A DNA stretch of 64,000 nucleotides from JAICMB01 sp035295125 (GTDB lineage Bacteria; Acidobacteriota; Terriglobia; Bryobacterales; Bryobacteraceae): NCBI GenBank assembly GCA_035295125.1, contig DATGJP010000068.1, forward strand, positions 124,001 through 188,000. Direction: 5' to 3'. Below, piece by piece: positions 17,886-26,916 of this stretch. How positions within the stretch are numbered: position 1 is the first letter of the stretch; each line of letters opens with the position of its first letter. The translations under genes and the position numbers were made by a program. Below the pieces are notes generated by a model. It saw only the letters and a program-made list of their open reading frames with translations. It ran no database searches and was not told the origin of the DNA.

Positions 17886-19379
17886 TTACTCCAGCAGCTT
17901 TAGTCCCATGGTATCAAGGAACTGCGTAACAGCCCCCGGTTCCGCGAGGGCGTCGTTCACAATAAACGAAAACGCCAGCCGGCCATATCTCGCCGATTCT
18001 GCGTAGCCCGATAAAGCCCGCACATGGCTCAGGCTTCCCGTCTTGGCCTGAATCCGAGTTGCTTCCGGGTGCCCCTCCCAGCGGGACCGCAGCGTTCCAT
18101 CCACGCCTCCGACGGGCAGGAACGAAATCCATTCCTGACGGTGACGGGACCGGTACATGTGAACCAGCAGTTTCGTCACCGCGGCTGGAGCCACCAACGT
18201 GAGGCGCGACAAGCCCGATCCGTCCACCAGATGAAACTCGTCACCCGAGACCCCGGCCTGCGCCAGGAAAGCCTTCATCTCCGCCTGCCCGCCCTCGGAA
18301 CTCCCTTGATTGCGCCGGACTGTACCCACTTCGCGCAACATCATCTCGGCATGCAGGTTTTGGCTGACTTTATCGATGACCTGGAGCAGTTCGCTTAAAG
18401 GCGGCGAAACACGATGGGCCAACTCCACTCCTGCCCAGGTGGGGACCGGCTCATCAGCCTGCCGATGCCGCGCCACCGCGTCTCCGCGCACCGAAACACC
18501 GCGCCGGATCAGCGCATCACGCAGCATACGGGCCGCGAACAAAGCCGGATCGCCCGCTGCCAGAAGCTCGACGGTTCCCGAATCTTTCACCGGGATACTT
18601 CCCGACACGAACATTTCGTTCGTCCCCACATCGCGCCGCACAACCATTTTCCGTTCGCCGCCCGAAGTTGTGACCACGCGGTTGTCAATCACGAACGCCT
18701 CGAGTGATGGTGCCACAGACAACCGTGCCAACTGGCCGGGCGCTTCTCCTGGCTGGACTGATAGCGCGAAGGTGTTGTCGTTGACCACCAGGGCGCTGGC
18801 CGCCGCGCCATATTCCCAGGTTGGATCGTTGGCGCTCCAGCCGTCGGGATAGGGCTCCCAAACGTAACGGCGATCGTCGCCCACGATGGCTCCATCGATG
18901 CGCCGCACCCCTTTGGACACCACCTGGTCCGCCAGCTCCTCGATGGCCGGCACGACGCCGGGCGCCGGCTCGCGTGTGCCGCCTGGTTTTTGGTACGGAT
19001 AATGGCGCGACGACATGCTCGGGTCGCCGCTGCCCACGAAAACCAGGTCTCCCGCCACTCGACCGGCCTCGTCGGCCGGCGCGTCAGCCAAAACCGACGT
19101 CGCAAACTGATACTGCGGACCGAGAGTGGTCAGCGCCAGGGCGGTGGTGAACAGCTTTGTATTCGAAGCCGGCGCAAACAGATTGTTGGCATTGCGCTCG
19201 TACAACGGCCGGCCATCGGCCAGCGAGACGATGGAGACGCCAACGAACGCGGATGCCAATTTCGGGGAGTTTGCTAAAACCGCATCCAGTTTTTCCTTCA
19301 AGAGCGACGGTGCGCGCGCTGCCATCGCAAGCGGAAAAAAGAGGCAGGCGAGCGAGGTGATGAGCTGTTTTCGCGGCAC
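17886..19379 (-). CDS. dacB: D-alanyl-D-alanine carboxypeptidase/endopeptidase, PBP4 family
   Basis: 497 residues. A signal peptide (about 1-21) is followed by a serine peptidase S13 domain with all three active-site motifs: S72-N-T-K75 (nucleophile and general base), S339-Q-N341 and K446-T-G448. The large insertion between motifs 1 and 2 is typical of PBP4/DacB. It trims or cuts peptidoglycan cross-links in the periplasm. The start is GTG 19379. A TATAAT hexamer on the minus strand (19389-19394) lies so close to this start that it would give a nearly leaderless transcript. The zinc-ribbon gene follows directly. Confidence 0.92.
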   Translation of the reverse strand: MPRKQLITSLACLFFPLAMAARAPSLLKEKLDAVLANSPKLASAFVGVSIVSLADGRPLYERNANNLFAPASNTKLFTTALALTTLGPQYQFATSVLADAPADEAGRVAGDLVFVGSGDPSMSSRHYPYQKPGGTREPAPGVVPAIEELADQVVSKGVRRIDGAIVGDDRRYVWEPYPDGWSANDPTWEYGAAASALVVNDNTFALSVQPGEAPGQLARLSVAPSLEAFVIDNRVVTTSGGERKMVVRRDVGTNEMFVSGSIPVKDSGTVELLAAGDPALFAARMLRDALIRRGVSVRGDAVARHRQADEPVPTWAGVELAHRVSPPLSELLQVIDKVSQNLHAEMMLREVGTVRRNQGSSEGGQAEMKAFLAQAGVSGDEFHLVDGSGLSRLTLVAPAAVTKLLVHMYRSRHRQEWISFLPVGGVDGTLRSRWEGHPEATRIQAKTGSLSHVRALSGYAESARYGRLAFSFIVNDALAEPGAVTQFLDTMGLKLLE

Positions 19380-19401
19380 TGATCGGGATTATACTCGAAG
19401 C

Positions 19402-20070
19402 GTGGTTCTCCGCTGCTGGATGGCACTGCTGGCAGGCGCGCTAGCGCTCGGGCAGGAGAACCCCACCCGCAAAGCCGCCGAATATCCGGCGCACACATCG
19501 ACCGCGGCGTTCGATATCGGCGCGGAATACATGGTCCACAGCATTCCCACCGAAGACGGGAATCTCTTTGCGAACGACTACATCGTGGTTGAGGTCGCGA
19601 TCTATCCCACACACGGCCCCGTCAACATGTCCGCTGAACGTTTCACGCTCCGGCTGAACGGCAGGAAGTCGGTGCTCTACACCCAATCGCCCGGAATGGT
19701 AGCCGGGTCGTTGAAGTACCCCGATTGGGACGGCGTTCAGCCGAGACTGACCGGAGATGTCGGAATCGGCGATGGCCAGATTCTCATCGGTCCGCCCCAG
19801 GTCGCTCGTTTTCCCGGCGACCCGGCGGAGAGGCGCGTTCCACGGCCTACCACTGATCCCAATAAGACGGATGAAGCTCCGCCTGCCAAACCCGAAGCCA
19901 TGTCGATGGATGAGAAAGTTGCTCGCGCCGCACTGCCTGAGGGTCAACTTCGATCCCCAAAAAGAGGTTCTCTGTTCTTCCCGTTCAAGGGCAAAACCAA
20001 GTCCATCCACTCGGTCGAACTGTTGTATGAAGACGAAGCCGGCAACAAAACGGCGTTGACGCTGCAGTAA
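19402..20070 (+). CDS. Exported protein of unknown function
   Basis: 222 residues from GTG 19402 (or ATG 19420), with a short signal peptide MALLAGALALGQ. The mature part contains EYMVHSIPTEDGNLFANDYIVVEVAIYP, NMSAERFTLRLNG and a proline-rich middle (RPTTDPNKTDEAPPAKPEA), then an FPFKGKTKSIHSVELLYEDEAG strand pair. It looks like an immunoglobulin-like beta domain plus a linker. No family is recognised with confidence. It is divergent from the PBP4-type gene with 22 bases between them. The frame is open further upstream, but that part is antisense to dacB. Confidence 0.7.
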   Translation: MVLRCWMALLAGALALGQENPTRKAAEYPAHTSTAAFDIGAEYMVHSIPTEDGNLFANDYIVVEVAIYPTHGPVNMSAERFTLRLNGRKSVLYTQSPGMVAGSLKYPDWDGVQPRLTGDVGIGDGQILIGPPQVARFPGDPAERRVPRPTTDPNKTDEAPPAKPEAMSMDEKVARAALPEGQLRSPKRGSLFFPFKGKTKSIHSVELLYEDEAGNKTALTLQ

Positions 20071-20072
20071 CG

Positions 20073-20111
20073 CAGCCTTTAGGCTGTAAAACTAACTTAG
20101 AAGCTTCTAAG
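20073..20111. terminator. Hairpin and 16-base palindrome between convergent genes
   Basis: CAGCC-TTTA-GGCTG (20073-20086) is followed by the perfect palindrome CTTAGAAGCTTCTAAG (20096-20111). Both lie in the 46-base gap between two convergent stops, so transcription termination from both sides is likely. Confidence 0.5.
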
Positions 20112-20116
20112 CTGCG

Positions 20117-20752
20117 TCATTGATCCGTCCGCAGAATCTCCCCCCAAATCACCTGGTAAGCCTCGACATCCCCATCCAGATTCCGGCCTGCCCGGACGAA
20201 CACAACCGTCTGTTGCCGCAAACTTGCCCGATCTGCCGGAGTCCCGTACCCCAGATACCGGGTGTCCGGGCGCAGCAGCACTTCGCGATGTCCGTCATTC
20301 CGGGTGCGCAGCTTGAGCCAGTTCCCGTCAATTCCTAACACGATTCCCGCGATCGTCATATCGCCGCGCGGTGCAAACGAATCCGTCACGCTGGAAGACA
20401 GAAGGCGTGGCTTCCCCGCCGCCGTCCGCGTCGGCACTCGAACGTCGAACACCTGCACGGTTCGCGCATAACACGCCGGCGAGGGCGGATTACGGTCCGC
20501 AACCAGCTCGATTCGCTCGCCCACTGACATGCCACTCACCGCAATTCGCTGGTTTTCCCGCTCGAACCACGTTTTGTCGTCATAGGAGCACTGCAGCAGC
20601 CGGCCACCGGAGCTGTTGAATTCAAGAGTTCCGGCGCGCGCCGTCCCGTTCCAGGCCACCAGGTTGCCTCGCAGGACGCCAATCGGGCCATTCTCCTGCG
20701 CGGTGGCGGCGCAAGCGAATGCAACCATAACTGTCACATTCCGTAACGGCAT
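20117..20752 (-). CDS. Exported protein of unknown function
   Basis: 211 residues from ATG 20752 (TTG 20764 is possible). The signal peptide MPLRNVTVMVAFACAATAQ precedes two similar-looking beta-barrel-like segments: VLRGNLVAWNGTARAGTLEF... and MTIAGIVLGIDGNWLKLRTRNDG. The second resembles domains of DUF5666-type proteins. No catalytic residues can be named. It is convergent with the preceding gene and divergent from the six-hairpin-like gene at 20816. Confidence 0.7.
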   Translation of the reverse strand: MPLRNVTVMVAFACAATAQENGPIGVLRGNLVAWNGTARAGTLEFNSSGGRLLQCSYDDKTWFERENQRIAVSGMSVGERIELVADRNPPSPACYARTVQVFDVRVPTRTAAGKPRLLSSSVTDSFAPRGDMTIAGIVLGIDGNWLKLRTRNDGHREVLLRPDTRYLGYGTPADRASLRQQTVVFVRAGRNLDGDVEAYQVIWGEILRTDQ

Positions 20753-20815
20753 CGGTTCACTCAAAGTATAGATACATCGCAGGGTCCTTGTATTCCGCCT
20801 GATACAATAAGCATT

Positions 20816-21904
20816 TTGCGGACAACGAATCTTGCACTCAGCCGGGCCGCCGATTGGTTTTTGTTTTCAGGGATTCAGGAGCCAACGGGAGGCGTCGCGC
20901 GATACTACCGTTCCGACCTCGGCAAGAATGCCCGTGTGTCGAACGAGATCACAGGCTACGCCGTTAGCACTTTGTTATACTTCGCCGAAAAAACCGGCAG
21001 CGCACAGTATCGCGATGCCGGCCTTCGCGCCGCCCACTTCCTGACCCATCTCGCCTGGGACCGCGCGCTGCGGACGTTCCCCTTCGAATACTCCGACAAT
21101 TGCGACCAACCGAAAGCCCTCGCGTACTTTTTCGATTGCGGAATCATCGTTCGCGGGCTGCTGGCCGCATGGCGCGCCTCAAGGCAAGAGATTTTCCTCG
21201 AAACGGCGATTGCCGCCGGCCACTCCATGATCGGCGACTTCCTGGCGCATACGACCATTCATCCGATCCTGGGGCTGCCCGGCAAATGCGCGCTTCCCTA
21301 TGAGCCGAAATGGTCGGCGAGTCCCGGATGTTATCAGCTCAAATCGGCGATGGCCTGGCACGATTTGTTTGAGGAAACCGGAGAAGACTGCTTCCGCGAC
21401 GCCTACGAAGCGGCACTTCACGCCGCGCTGGCCAACGATTGCGATTTTCTCCCCGGCGTAGACGACCAGGAAAAAGTGATGGACCGGCTGCACGCGTATT
21501 CCTACTACCTGGAAGGCATGCTGCCGTGCGCCGATAGGCCCGCTTGCCGGGCGGCCATCCGCAACGGCATCGAACGTACCGCGCGCTATCTGAATCAGAT
21601 CGCGCCCGTGTTTGCCCGTTCCGATGTCTATGCCCAACTCCTGCGCGTTCGCCTGTACGCCGCGCATCTCGGCGTCGTCGCGCTAGATGAAGCCGCTGCC
21701 GGGAACGAAGCTCGTTGCACCGCCACATTCCAGCTCGAATCCTCCGAAAAACGCTTCGACGGCGGCTACCTGTTCGGGCGAAAAGGCGCCGACGCGCTAC
21801 CCTTCGTCAATCCTGTTTCCACTGGCTTCTGTGCCCAGGCGCTGGCACTTTGGGACGACTACCAGGCAGGGGCATTTTCCGCTAGCGTGCACGACCTGGT
21901 ATAA
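20816..21904 (+). CDS. (alpha/alpha)6-barrel, six-hairpin glycosidase-like protein
   Basis: 362 residues, mostly alpha-helical hairpins with conserved aromatic and acidic residues (EITGYAVSTLLYFAEKTG, QLKSAMAWHDLFEETGED, HAYSYYLEGML, DGGYLFGRKG). This is the pattern of six-hairpin glycosidases and related epimerases or lyases. The N-terminus has no signal peptide, so it should act in the cytoplasm. It lies six bases before a large glycosyltransferase and is presumably in the same transcript, suggesting a role in making or editing a glycan precursor. The start is TTG 20816; there is no strong ribosome site. Confidence 0.72.
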   Translation: MRTTNLALSRAADWFLFSGIQEPTGGVARYYRSDLGKNARVSNEITGYAVSTLLYFAEKTGSAQYRDAGLRAAHFLTHLAWDRALRTFPFEYSDNCDQPKALAYFFDCGIIVRGLLAAWRASRQEIFLETAIAAGHSMIGDFLAHTTIHPILGLPGKCALPYEPKWSASPGCYQLKSAMAWHDLFEETGEDCFRDAYEAALHAALANDCDFLPGVDDQEKVMDRLHAYSYYLEGMLPCADRPACRAAIRNGIERTARYLNQIAPVFARSDVYAQLLRVRLYAAHLGVVALDEAAAGNEARCTATFQLESSEKRFDGGYLFGRKGADALPFVNPVSTGFCAQALALWDDYQAGAFSASVHDLV

Positions 21905-21910
21905 GGTTCG

Positions 21911-24577
21911 TTGAAACAGAAGGTCAAGGTCCTGTTCGCCTCCGGATCAGAGGACTTGATTCCGGAAGCCATCGAGCACCTCAAGGCAATTTATCCCGAA
22001 CTGCCCCTCGAAGTCGTCGCCGAATTCGCACCACCCGAGGGACGCTGGACGCCCTACTATCCGGTCCGCAGTTTCTGGGAAAACCTCGCACGCTGCCGGG
22101 CGAGTTTCCGCGGCAAGAACATCCGCATCGCCGCCATCATCCTGCAGCCGAGAATGCCGTACTGGCAGTTGCGGTTTCTCGCCTTCGCACTGGCGCCCTG
22201 GAATCTGCTGGCCTTCAACGAGAACTTCGGCCACTGGATGTTGCGCCCGCAGTCGCTCCCCATCATTCTTCGGCATCTCGCCTGGCGCACCCGGAATTTT
22301 ATCGCCGTGCAGTCGGTTCCCGGCGGCGGAGCCTACACCTTCTTCTGGCGGCTGCGCCATCCGTCGGCATACGGGCGCCCATTGCTGTACCGTCTGGCGA
22401 AGCTCGCCGGTTGGCTGACCTCCGGCGTTAAAGCTATGCGTACGGCACCCGCTGCCGAACCCGGTCCGCCGCTGCCCGAAGGCATTTCCGTCGTGATACC
22501 CTCCCGCAACGGCCGCGACCTGCTCGCCCGCATGCTCCCGGAAGTCGTGCGGCAGCGTCCCGCCGAGGTCATCGTGGTCGACAATGGGTCCGACGATGGG
22601 TCCTCCGACTTCCTGGCGCGGGAATTCCCCACCGTCATCGTTGAAAAGAGCGCCGCCCCGCTCTCCTTCGCCAAAGCCGTCAATTGCGGCATCCGAAGAG
22701 CCCGTTTCTCGCACGTCTGCCTGCTAAACAACGACATGGTGATCGCGCCCGGCTTCTTCGACGCGCTCCGCCGTCCGTTCGACGAAATCCCGGACCTCTT
22801 CAGCTCCACCGCTCAGATCTTCTTCCCACCGGGCCAGCGTCGACAGGAGACCGGCAAGGCTGTAATGCCCTCCCGCCGGGAGCCGACCGATTTCCCTGTC
22901 ACGTGCTTCCTGCCGCTCGAAGGGGAAGACCACAGCTACGTCCTCTACGGAAGCGGCGGCTGTTCGCTTTTCGATACCCGGAAACTCCGCGTCCTCGGCA
23001 GTTTCGACGAAATTTACGAACCCGCTTACGTCGAAGACCTCGATCTCGGTGTCCGCGCCTGGGAGCGTGGGTGGCCGAATGTCTTCGCCGCCGGCGCGCA
23101 GGTGGTTCACGATCACCGTACCACCACGTCTCGCTATTACACCCAAGCGCACCTCGACCGCATCCTCGAGCTCAACTATCTCCGGTTCGTCGTACGCACA
23201 ATCAGCGGCGGGCACACCTTTCGCCGGCTCTGGAGGGATGCCCTCGTCAGGATCAACCTGCACGCCGCCCTCACCGACCCCGTCGACGCTGCGCAATTCG
23301 CTTTACGCCAAGCCTGGCGAGCACCCGCCTGGGTGGATCGCCGTTTCCGCGACCCCGCGGCCATCGAGCACGCGCTTGCCGTCGGCTGTGGAGACATCTG
23401 CGTCACGCCCGGCATCCCGCGGACCGGCAAACCCGTGGTCCTCGTCGTCAGCCCGTACGTTCCATTTCCGCTGGCACATGGCGGAGCCGTGCGTATGTAC
23501 AACCTGATGCGACGCGCCGCCCTCGACTTCGACCAGGTCCTGATCGCGTTCGTCGAACACTTCGAGCCGATCAAGCCCGAGCTTCGCGCCATTTGTACCG
23601 AAATACTGACCGTCAAACGTGTGGGCACCCATCTCCGTCCCACCACCGATCGCCCCGATACCGTTGAGGAATTCGACTGGCCGGCATTTCACGCCGCCGT
23701 CCGTCAGACGGTCCGCAAGTGGAAACCCATCGTTGCGCAGTTGGAGTTCACGCAGATGGCGCAATACGCCGCCGATTGCGCCCCGGCCAAGACCATCCTC
23801 GTAGAGCACGACGTTACTCTCGACCTTTACCAGCAGCTTCTCGCGCAAAGCGAGGATTGGGAAACACGCCGCCAGTTGAAACGCTGGACCAGGTTCGAAA
23901 CCGCCGCCTGGCGTCAGGTCGATCGCGTGGTGGTTATGTCCGGCAAGGATCAAGCCATGATCCCCGGCTCGGTCTGTCTCGCGAATGGTGTCGACCTGGA
24001 GCGCTTTCGCCCGCCAAGCTCCGAACCCGATCCGCTGCGTCTCCTGTTCATAGGTTCTTTCGCGCACCTGCCCAATGTGCTCGCCATCGAGTTCTTCCTG
24101 CGCGAATGCTGGCCCCGGCTTCAGCCCCTTGGCGCGAAGCTGCACGTCATCGCCGGCTCGCGCCACAAGTTCTTTCTCGATCGCTACCGCCAGCGCTCTA
24201 ACCCAAATCTCGACCAGCCGGGGATCGAGGTCGAGGATTTCGTCGCCGACGTCCGACCGGCCTACGAACGCGCCGCAATTGTCGTCGCTCCGCTGCTCGC
24301 CTCCGCCGGAACCAACATCAAGATCATGGAAGCCATGGCGATGGGCAAGGCCATTGTGAGCACTCCCGGAGGCATCAACGGACTTGATCTAAACCCCGGA
24401 AAGGACGTCATCGTGGCGGCTACCGGCGAAGAAATGGCATCGGCGATCGAAGACCTACTGAAAAATCCCGACCGCCGCCGTGCCCTGGAGCGCGAAGCCC
24501 GACAAACCGTAGAGCGGCAGTTCGATTGGGACACCATCGCCGTCGACCAGAAGCGGCTGTACGAAGGCGAAATCTAA
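21911..24577 (+). CDS. Two-domain glycosyltransferase, GT2 fused to GT4
   Basis: 888 residues. Residues 1-180 form an unassigned Rossmann-like domain (VKVLFASGSEDLIPEAIEHL). Residues about 190-450 are a GT2 rhamnosyltransferase-type domain: ISVVIPSRNGRDLL, VVDNGSDDGS, LLNNDM as the metal-binding region, and EDLDLGVRAWERG. Residues about 500-888 are a GT4 domain, with SPYVPFPLAHGGAVRMYNL at the start and APLLASAGTNIKIMEAMAMGKAIVST as the donor-binding end. It probably adds two successive sugars in O-antigen or exopolysaccharide assembly. The start is TTG 21911. Its stop overlaps the convergent phosphatase gene by four bases. Confidence 0.88.
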   Translation: MKQKVKVLFASGSEDLIPEAIEHLKAIYPELPLEVVAEFAPPEGRWTPYYPVRSFWENLARCRASFRGKNIRIAAIILQPRMPYWQLRFLAFALAPWNLLAFNENFGHWMLRPQSLPIILRHLAWRTRNFIAVQSVPGGGAYTFFWRLRHPSAYGRPLLYRLAKLAGWLTSGVKAMRTAPAAEPGPPLPEGISVVIPSRNGRDLLARMLPEVVRQRPAEVIVVDNGSDDGSSDFLAREFPTVIVEKSAAPLSFAKAVNCGIRRARFSHVCLLNNDMVIAPGFFDALRRPFDEIPDLFSSTAQIFFPPGQRRQETGKAVMPSRREPTDFPVTCFLPLEGEDHSYVLYGSGGCSLFDTRKLRVLGSFDEIYEPAYVEDLDLGVRAWERGWPNVFAAGAQVVHDHRTTTSRYYTQAHLDRILELNYLRFVVRTISGGHTFRRLWRDALVRINLHAALTDPVDAAQFALRQAWRAPAWVDRRFRDPAAIEHALAVGCGDICVTPGIPRTGKPVVLVVSPYVPFPLAHGGAVRMYNLMRRAALDFDQVLIAFVEHFEPIKPELRAICTEILTVKRVGTHLRPTTDRPDTVEEFDWPAFHAAVRQTVRKWKPIVAQLEFTQMAQYAADCAPAKTILVEHDVTLDLYQQLLAQSEDWETRRQLKRWTRFETAAWRQVDRVVVMSGKDQAMIPGSVCLANGVDLERFRPPSSEPDPLRLLFIGSFAHLPNVLAIEFFLRECWPRLQPLGAKLHVIAGSRHKFFLDRYRQRSNPNLDQPGIEVEDFVADVRPAYERAAIVVAPLLASAGTNIKIMEAMAMGKAIVSTPGGINGLDLNPGKDVIVAATGEEMASAIEDLLKNPDRRRALEREARQTVERQFDWDTIAVDQKRLYEGEI

Positions 24578-26223
24578 GGCGTCCGCTGCGCCACTATCAG
24601 CGTGATATCATCCGCCGCCGGATAGCCTGCCAGGAAGGAAAACACCTGGGCCTGAATCGCGTCGATAATCTCCTTCGAAGGCTTCCCCCGCATAGCCTTA
24701 ACCGCGTCCGCCAACCGGTCCTCGCCATACTCCTCGTCCACGGTGGGCTTGCTGGCCTCCGTCACCCCGTCGCTAAACAGAACCAACAATTCTCCAGGGC
24801 GGAGCGTGCAGGTCTTCTGCTCATACTGTGCCGCCGGCAGAATTCCCAAAATCAGCCCAGTCGCCGGCAAAGTTTCGATGCTGTTGTCCGACCGCACCAA
24901 AAGCGGCGGATTATGCCCCGCATTGACGTAGGTCAACTCACCGGTCGCCGGCTCGAGTACGCCCACGAAGAACGTAATGAACCGGTTCGACGGACAATTC
25001 GCCCTCAAAACACGGTTCAACCGCACGACCAGGCTCGCCAGGTCCGTCGGATCCTCAAACAAGACCTGCGCCCGCGCCTGCAGGTTAGACATCAGCATGG
25101 CAGCGGGCATACCCTTGCCCGCCACGTCGGCTACCAGAATCGCGATCCGCCCGTCGGCCGACGGAATGAAGTCGTAATAGTCGCCCCCCACCGTCCGGCA
25201 CGGCAGGTTGAAACCGGCGATATCGAAGCCTTCCACTTTCGGAGCCTCGCTCGGCAGCAGCCCGCGTTGGATTTCGGCCGCCTGCTGCAGATCTTTGGCC
25301 ATGATCCGCTCCGCCTGCTCCACCTCGGCCAACCGCACGCGCTCAATGCGAACCGCCGCAATCGCCGCCATGACAGTAAGCAATTCCAGGTCTTCCGCAG
25401 TGAATTCGCGTACGAAGAACGGGGAATCGAGGTAAATCAGACCGATGACGCGCTCCTCCGTTTGCAGCGGCACGGCGATCATGGAGCGAATCTGCTGCTC
25501 CACAATGCTCATTCTCCCGGCCAGCGCCTCGTCCAGCCGCGCATCACGAACCAACCACGATTGCCGGTCGGTCAGCACGCGATCCCGCACCGCACCGCTC
25601 ATCCGCAGCCCCTCGCCCTTGGCCGCTCGCAGTACCAATTCCTCGTTCTCCAGCGTCATGAGAACGCCGCGCGCCGCGCCCACCGCTTCAATCGACAATT
25701 CCAGGATCAGCTCGAATAACTTCGGCAGCGGCAGATTCTCGGACAGTTCGCGCCCGGCCCGCACCAACGCGCGCATATGTGCGGCCGCCTCGAATCCTTT
25801 ATCTTTTGCCAGCACGCCATCGAGGCTGATCACCGTGGATGCCGACGACGGCGCCTGCGCGGGATCGATAAACACCACGGTCTTATCCATCGCGGGAACG
25901 CGATCCGCGGTTTCGATAACCAGGTGGCCCGCCGTAACGCGATCCTCGGGGCGAAGCTGGTGCGGCGCCGAAAGCCGCATTCCGTTTACAAACGTGCCGT
26001 TCTTGCTGCCCAGGTCCGTGACCACCCAGCCATCGCCGCTGCGTTCTATTGACAAGTGCTGCCGCGACAAACCCGCATCCTCGGGATAACAAAGCTCGTT
26101 GGTGCTGGCGCGCCCGATCGTGATCCGCGGGCGATCGAGCGGAATGGGGCGGGTCTTGCCATCCGGACCCTGGATTTTCAGTTCAGTAAATGCTTGCTTG
26201 GATGCTGTGCCTGGGGACATCAT
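24574..26223 (-). CDS. FHA-GAF-SpoIIE (PP2C-type) serine phosphatase
   Basis: 549 residues from ATG 26223. Domains in order: FHA (about 20-95, RITIGRASTNELCYPEDAGLSRQH and SKNGTFVNG), which binds phosphothreonine; GAF (about 150-300); and SpoIIE/PP2C phosphatase (about 340-545), with metal-binding IAILVADVAGKGMPAAMLMS, LTYVNAGHNPPLL, LFSDGVTEA and ADDITLIV. It likely dephosphorylates a protein in a partner-switching cascade when its FHA domain reads a kinase product. A longer frame upstream is antisense to rlmH and is not used. It is divergent from rlmH (18-base gap). Confidence 0.9.
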   Translation of the reverse strand: MMSPGTASKQAFTELKIQGPDGKTRPIPLDRPRITIGRASTNELCYPEDAGLSRQHLSIERSGDGWVVTDLGSKNGTFVNGMRLSAPHQLRPEDRVTAGHLVIETADRVPAMDKTVVFIDPAQAPSSASTVISLDGVLAKDKGFEAAAHMRALVRAGRELSENLPLPKLFELILELSIEAVGAARGVLMTLENEELVLRAAKGEGLRMSGAVRDRVLTDRQSWLVRDARLDEALAGRMSIVEQQIRSMIAVPLQTEERVIGLIYLDSPFFVREFTAEDLELLTVMAAIAAVRIERVRLAEVEQAERIMAKDLQQAAEIQRGLLPSEAPKVEGFDIAGFNLPCRTVGGDYYDFIPSADGRIAILVADVAGKGMPAAMLMSNLQARAQVLFEDPTDLASLVVRLNRVLRANCPSNRFITFFVGVLEPATGELTYVNAGHNPPLLVRSDNSIETLPATGLILGILPAAQYEQKTCTLRPGELLVLFSDGVTEASKPTVDEEYGEDRLADAVKAMRGKPSKEIIDAIQAQVFSFLAGYPAADDITLIVAQRTP

Positions 26224-26241
26224 GACTAGGTTACTACCGCG

Positions 26242-26661
26242 ATGAAAGTGTTCATCTACTATATTGGCAAGCCGCGCGACCCGAGCGCCAATGCCCTGGC
26301 CGAGGAGTACGTCAAACGCTCCACTCGCTACGCCAAATGCGAGATGCGGGAGATTCAGCCCACGCGCTTCGACCTTTGGGCGAAACACCCCTCGGCGTCC
26401 AAAATCCTCTTCGATCCCGACGGCCAGATGCTGACGTCGCAGAGGTTTGCCGAATTGGTCGCCCGCGCCGAACTCCAGGCCACCGACCTCGCCTTCCTGG
26501 TTGGAGGAGCCGATGGCTATCCGGCCGGTTGGCGCGACCGAGCCGACCAACTCCTATCGCTTTCGCGTTTGACCCTCCCTCACGAACTGGCACGAGTCCT
26601 GTTGGCGGAACAGATCTACCGGGCCTTCACGATTCTCCGAGGTCACCCCTACAACAAGTGA
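26242..26661 (+). CDS. rlmH: 23S rRNA pseudouridine-1915 N3-methyltransferase RlmH
   Basis: 139 residues, near the usual family length (about 155). This SPOUT methyltransferase shows the knotted SAM site FLVGGADGYPAG, SLSRLTLPHELARVLLAEQIYRAF and the C-terminal HPYNK (HPYHK or HPYHR is usual, so one Asn substitution). It methylates pseudouridine 1915 of helix 69 of 23S rRNA on the assembled ribosome. It is a single gene, divergent from the phosphatase and followed by a hairpin-rich gap before accD. Confidence 0.92.
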   Translation: MKVFIYYIGKPRDPSANALAEEYVKRSTRYAKCEMREIQPTRFDLWAKHPSASKILFDPDGQMLTSQRFAELVARAELQATDLAFLVGGADGYPAGWRDRADQLLSLSRLTLPHELARVLLAEQIYRAFTILRGHPYNK

Positions 26662-26669
26662 TGCAGGCT

Positions 26670-26900
26670 GCCAGCCAGCCACCGGTTGGTAACCGGCGCT
26701 GGTTGTCAAGCCGCAGCATTGCAAACGCCAGCACCGCCGGCTTCAGCCGGCATATGGGCAGCCTGGAGGCTGCGTTACGGCGGTTTTTATCCGCTTTCGT
26801 GGACCAAGGGTCCATGGCGACGGGTTGATCAAGGTCTCGGATCTGTGGAAACCTACTGTGCATTGGGCCGGCAGCCTGCGCGCGACTGGCAGTCGCGCTA
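26670..26900. repeat. Cluster of extragenic hairpins with a repeat-family fragment
   Basis: The gap between rlmH and accD contains perfect stems: GCCGGC-TTCA-GCCGGC (26736-26751), GCAGCC-TGGA-GGCTGC (26758-26773) and GCGCGACT-GGC-AGTCGCGC (26880-26898). It also has a fragment of the interspersed repeat (26779-26821, CTTTCGTGGACCA then ATGGCGAC). The whole gap looks like accreted hairpin units. Any accD promoter must lie within or after them. Confidence 0.7.
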
Positions 26901-26916
26901 TGCCAAACTGAAAAGA

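Noticed and set aside
19389..19394. TATAAT on the minus strand before dacB
   Set aside because: It is a good -10 hexamer, but no matching -35 is visible and its distance to the GTG start would leave almost no leader; not listed as a promoter.
24526..25719. 397-codon frame on the plus strand
   Set aside because: Antisense to the FHA-GAF-SpoIIE gene; Arg/His-rich composition typical of a shadow frame.
26224..26550. 109-residue N-terminal extension of the SpoIIE phosphatase
   Set aside because: It is antisense to rlmH and does not resemble the family; the protein starts at ATG 26223.
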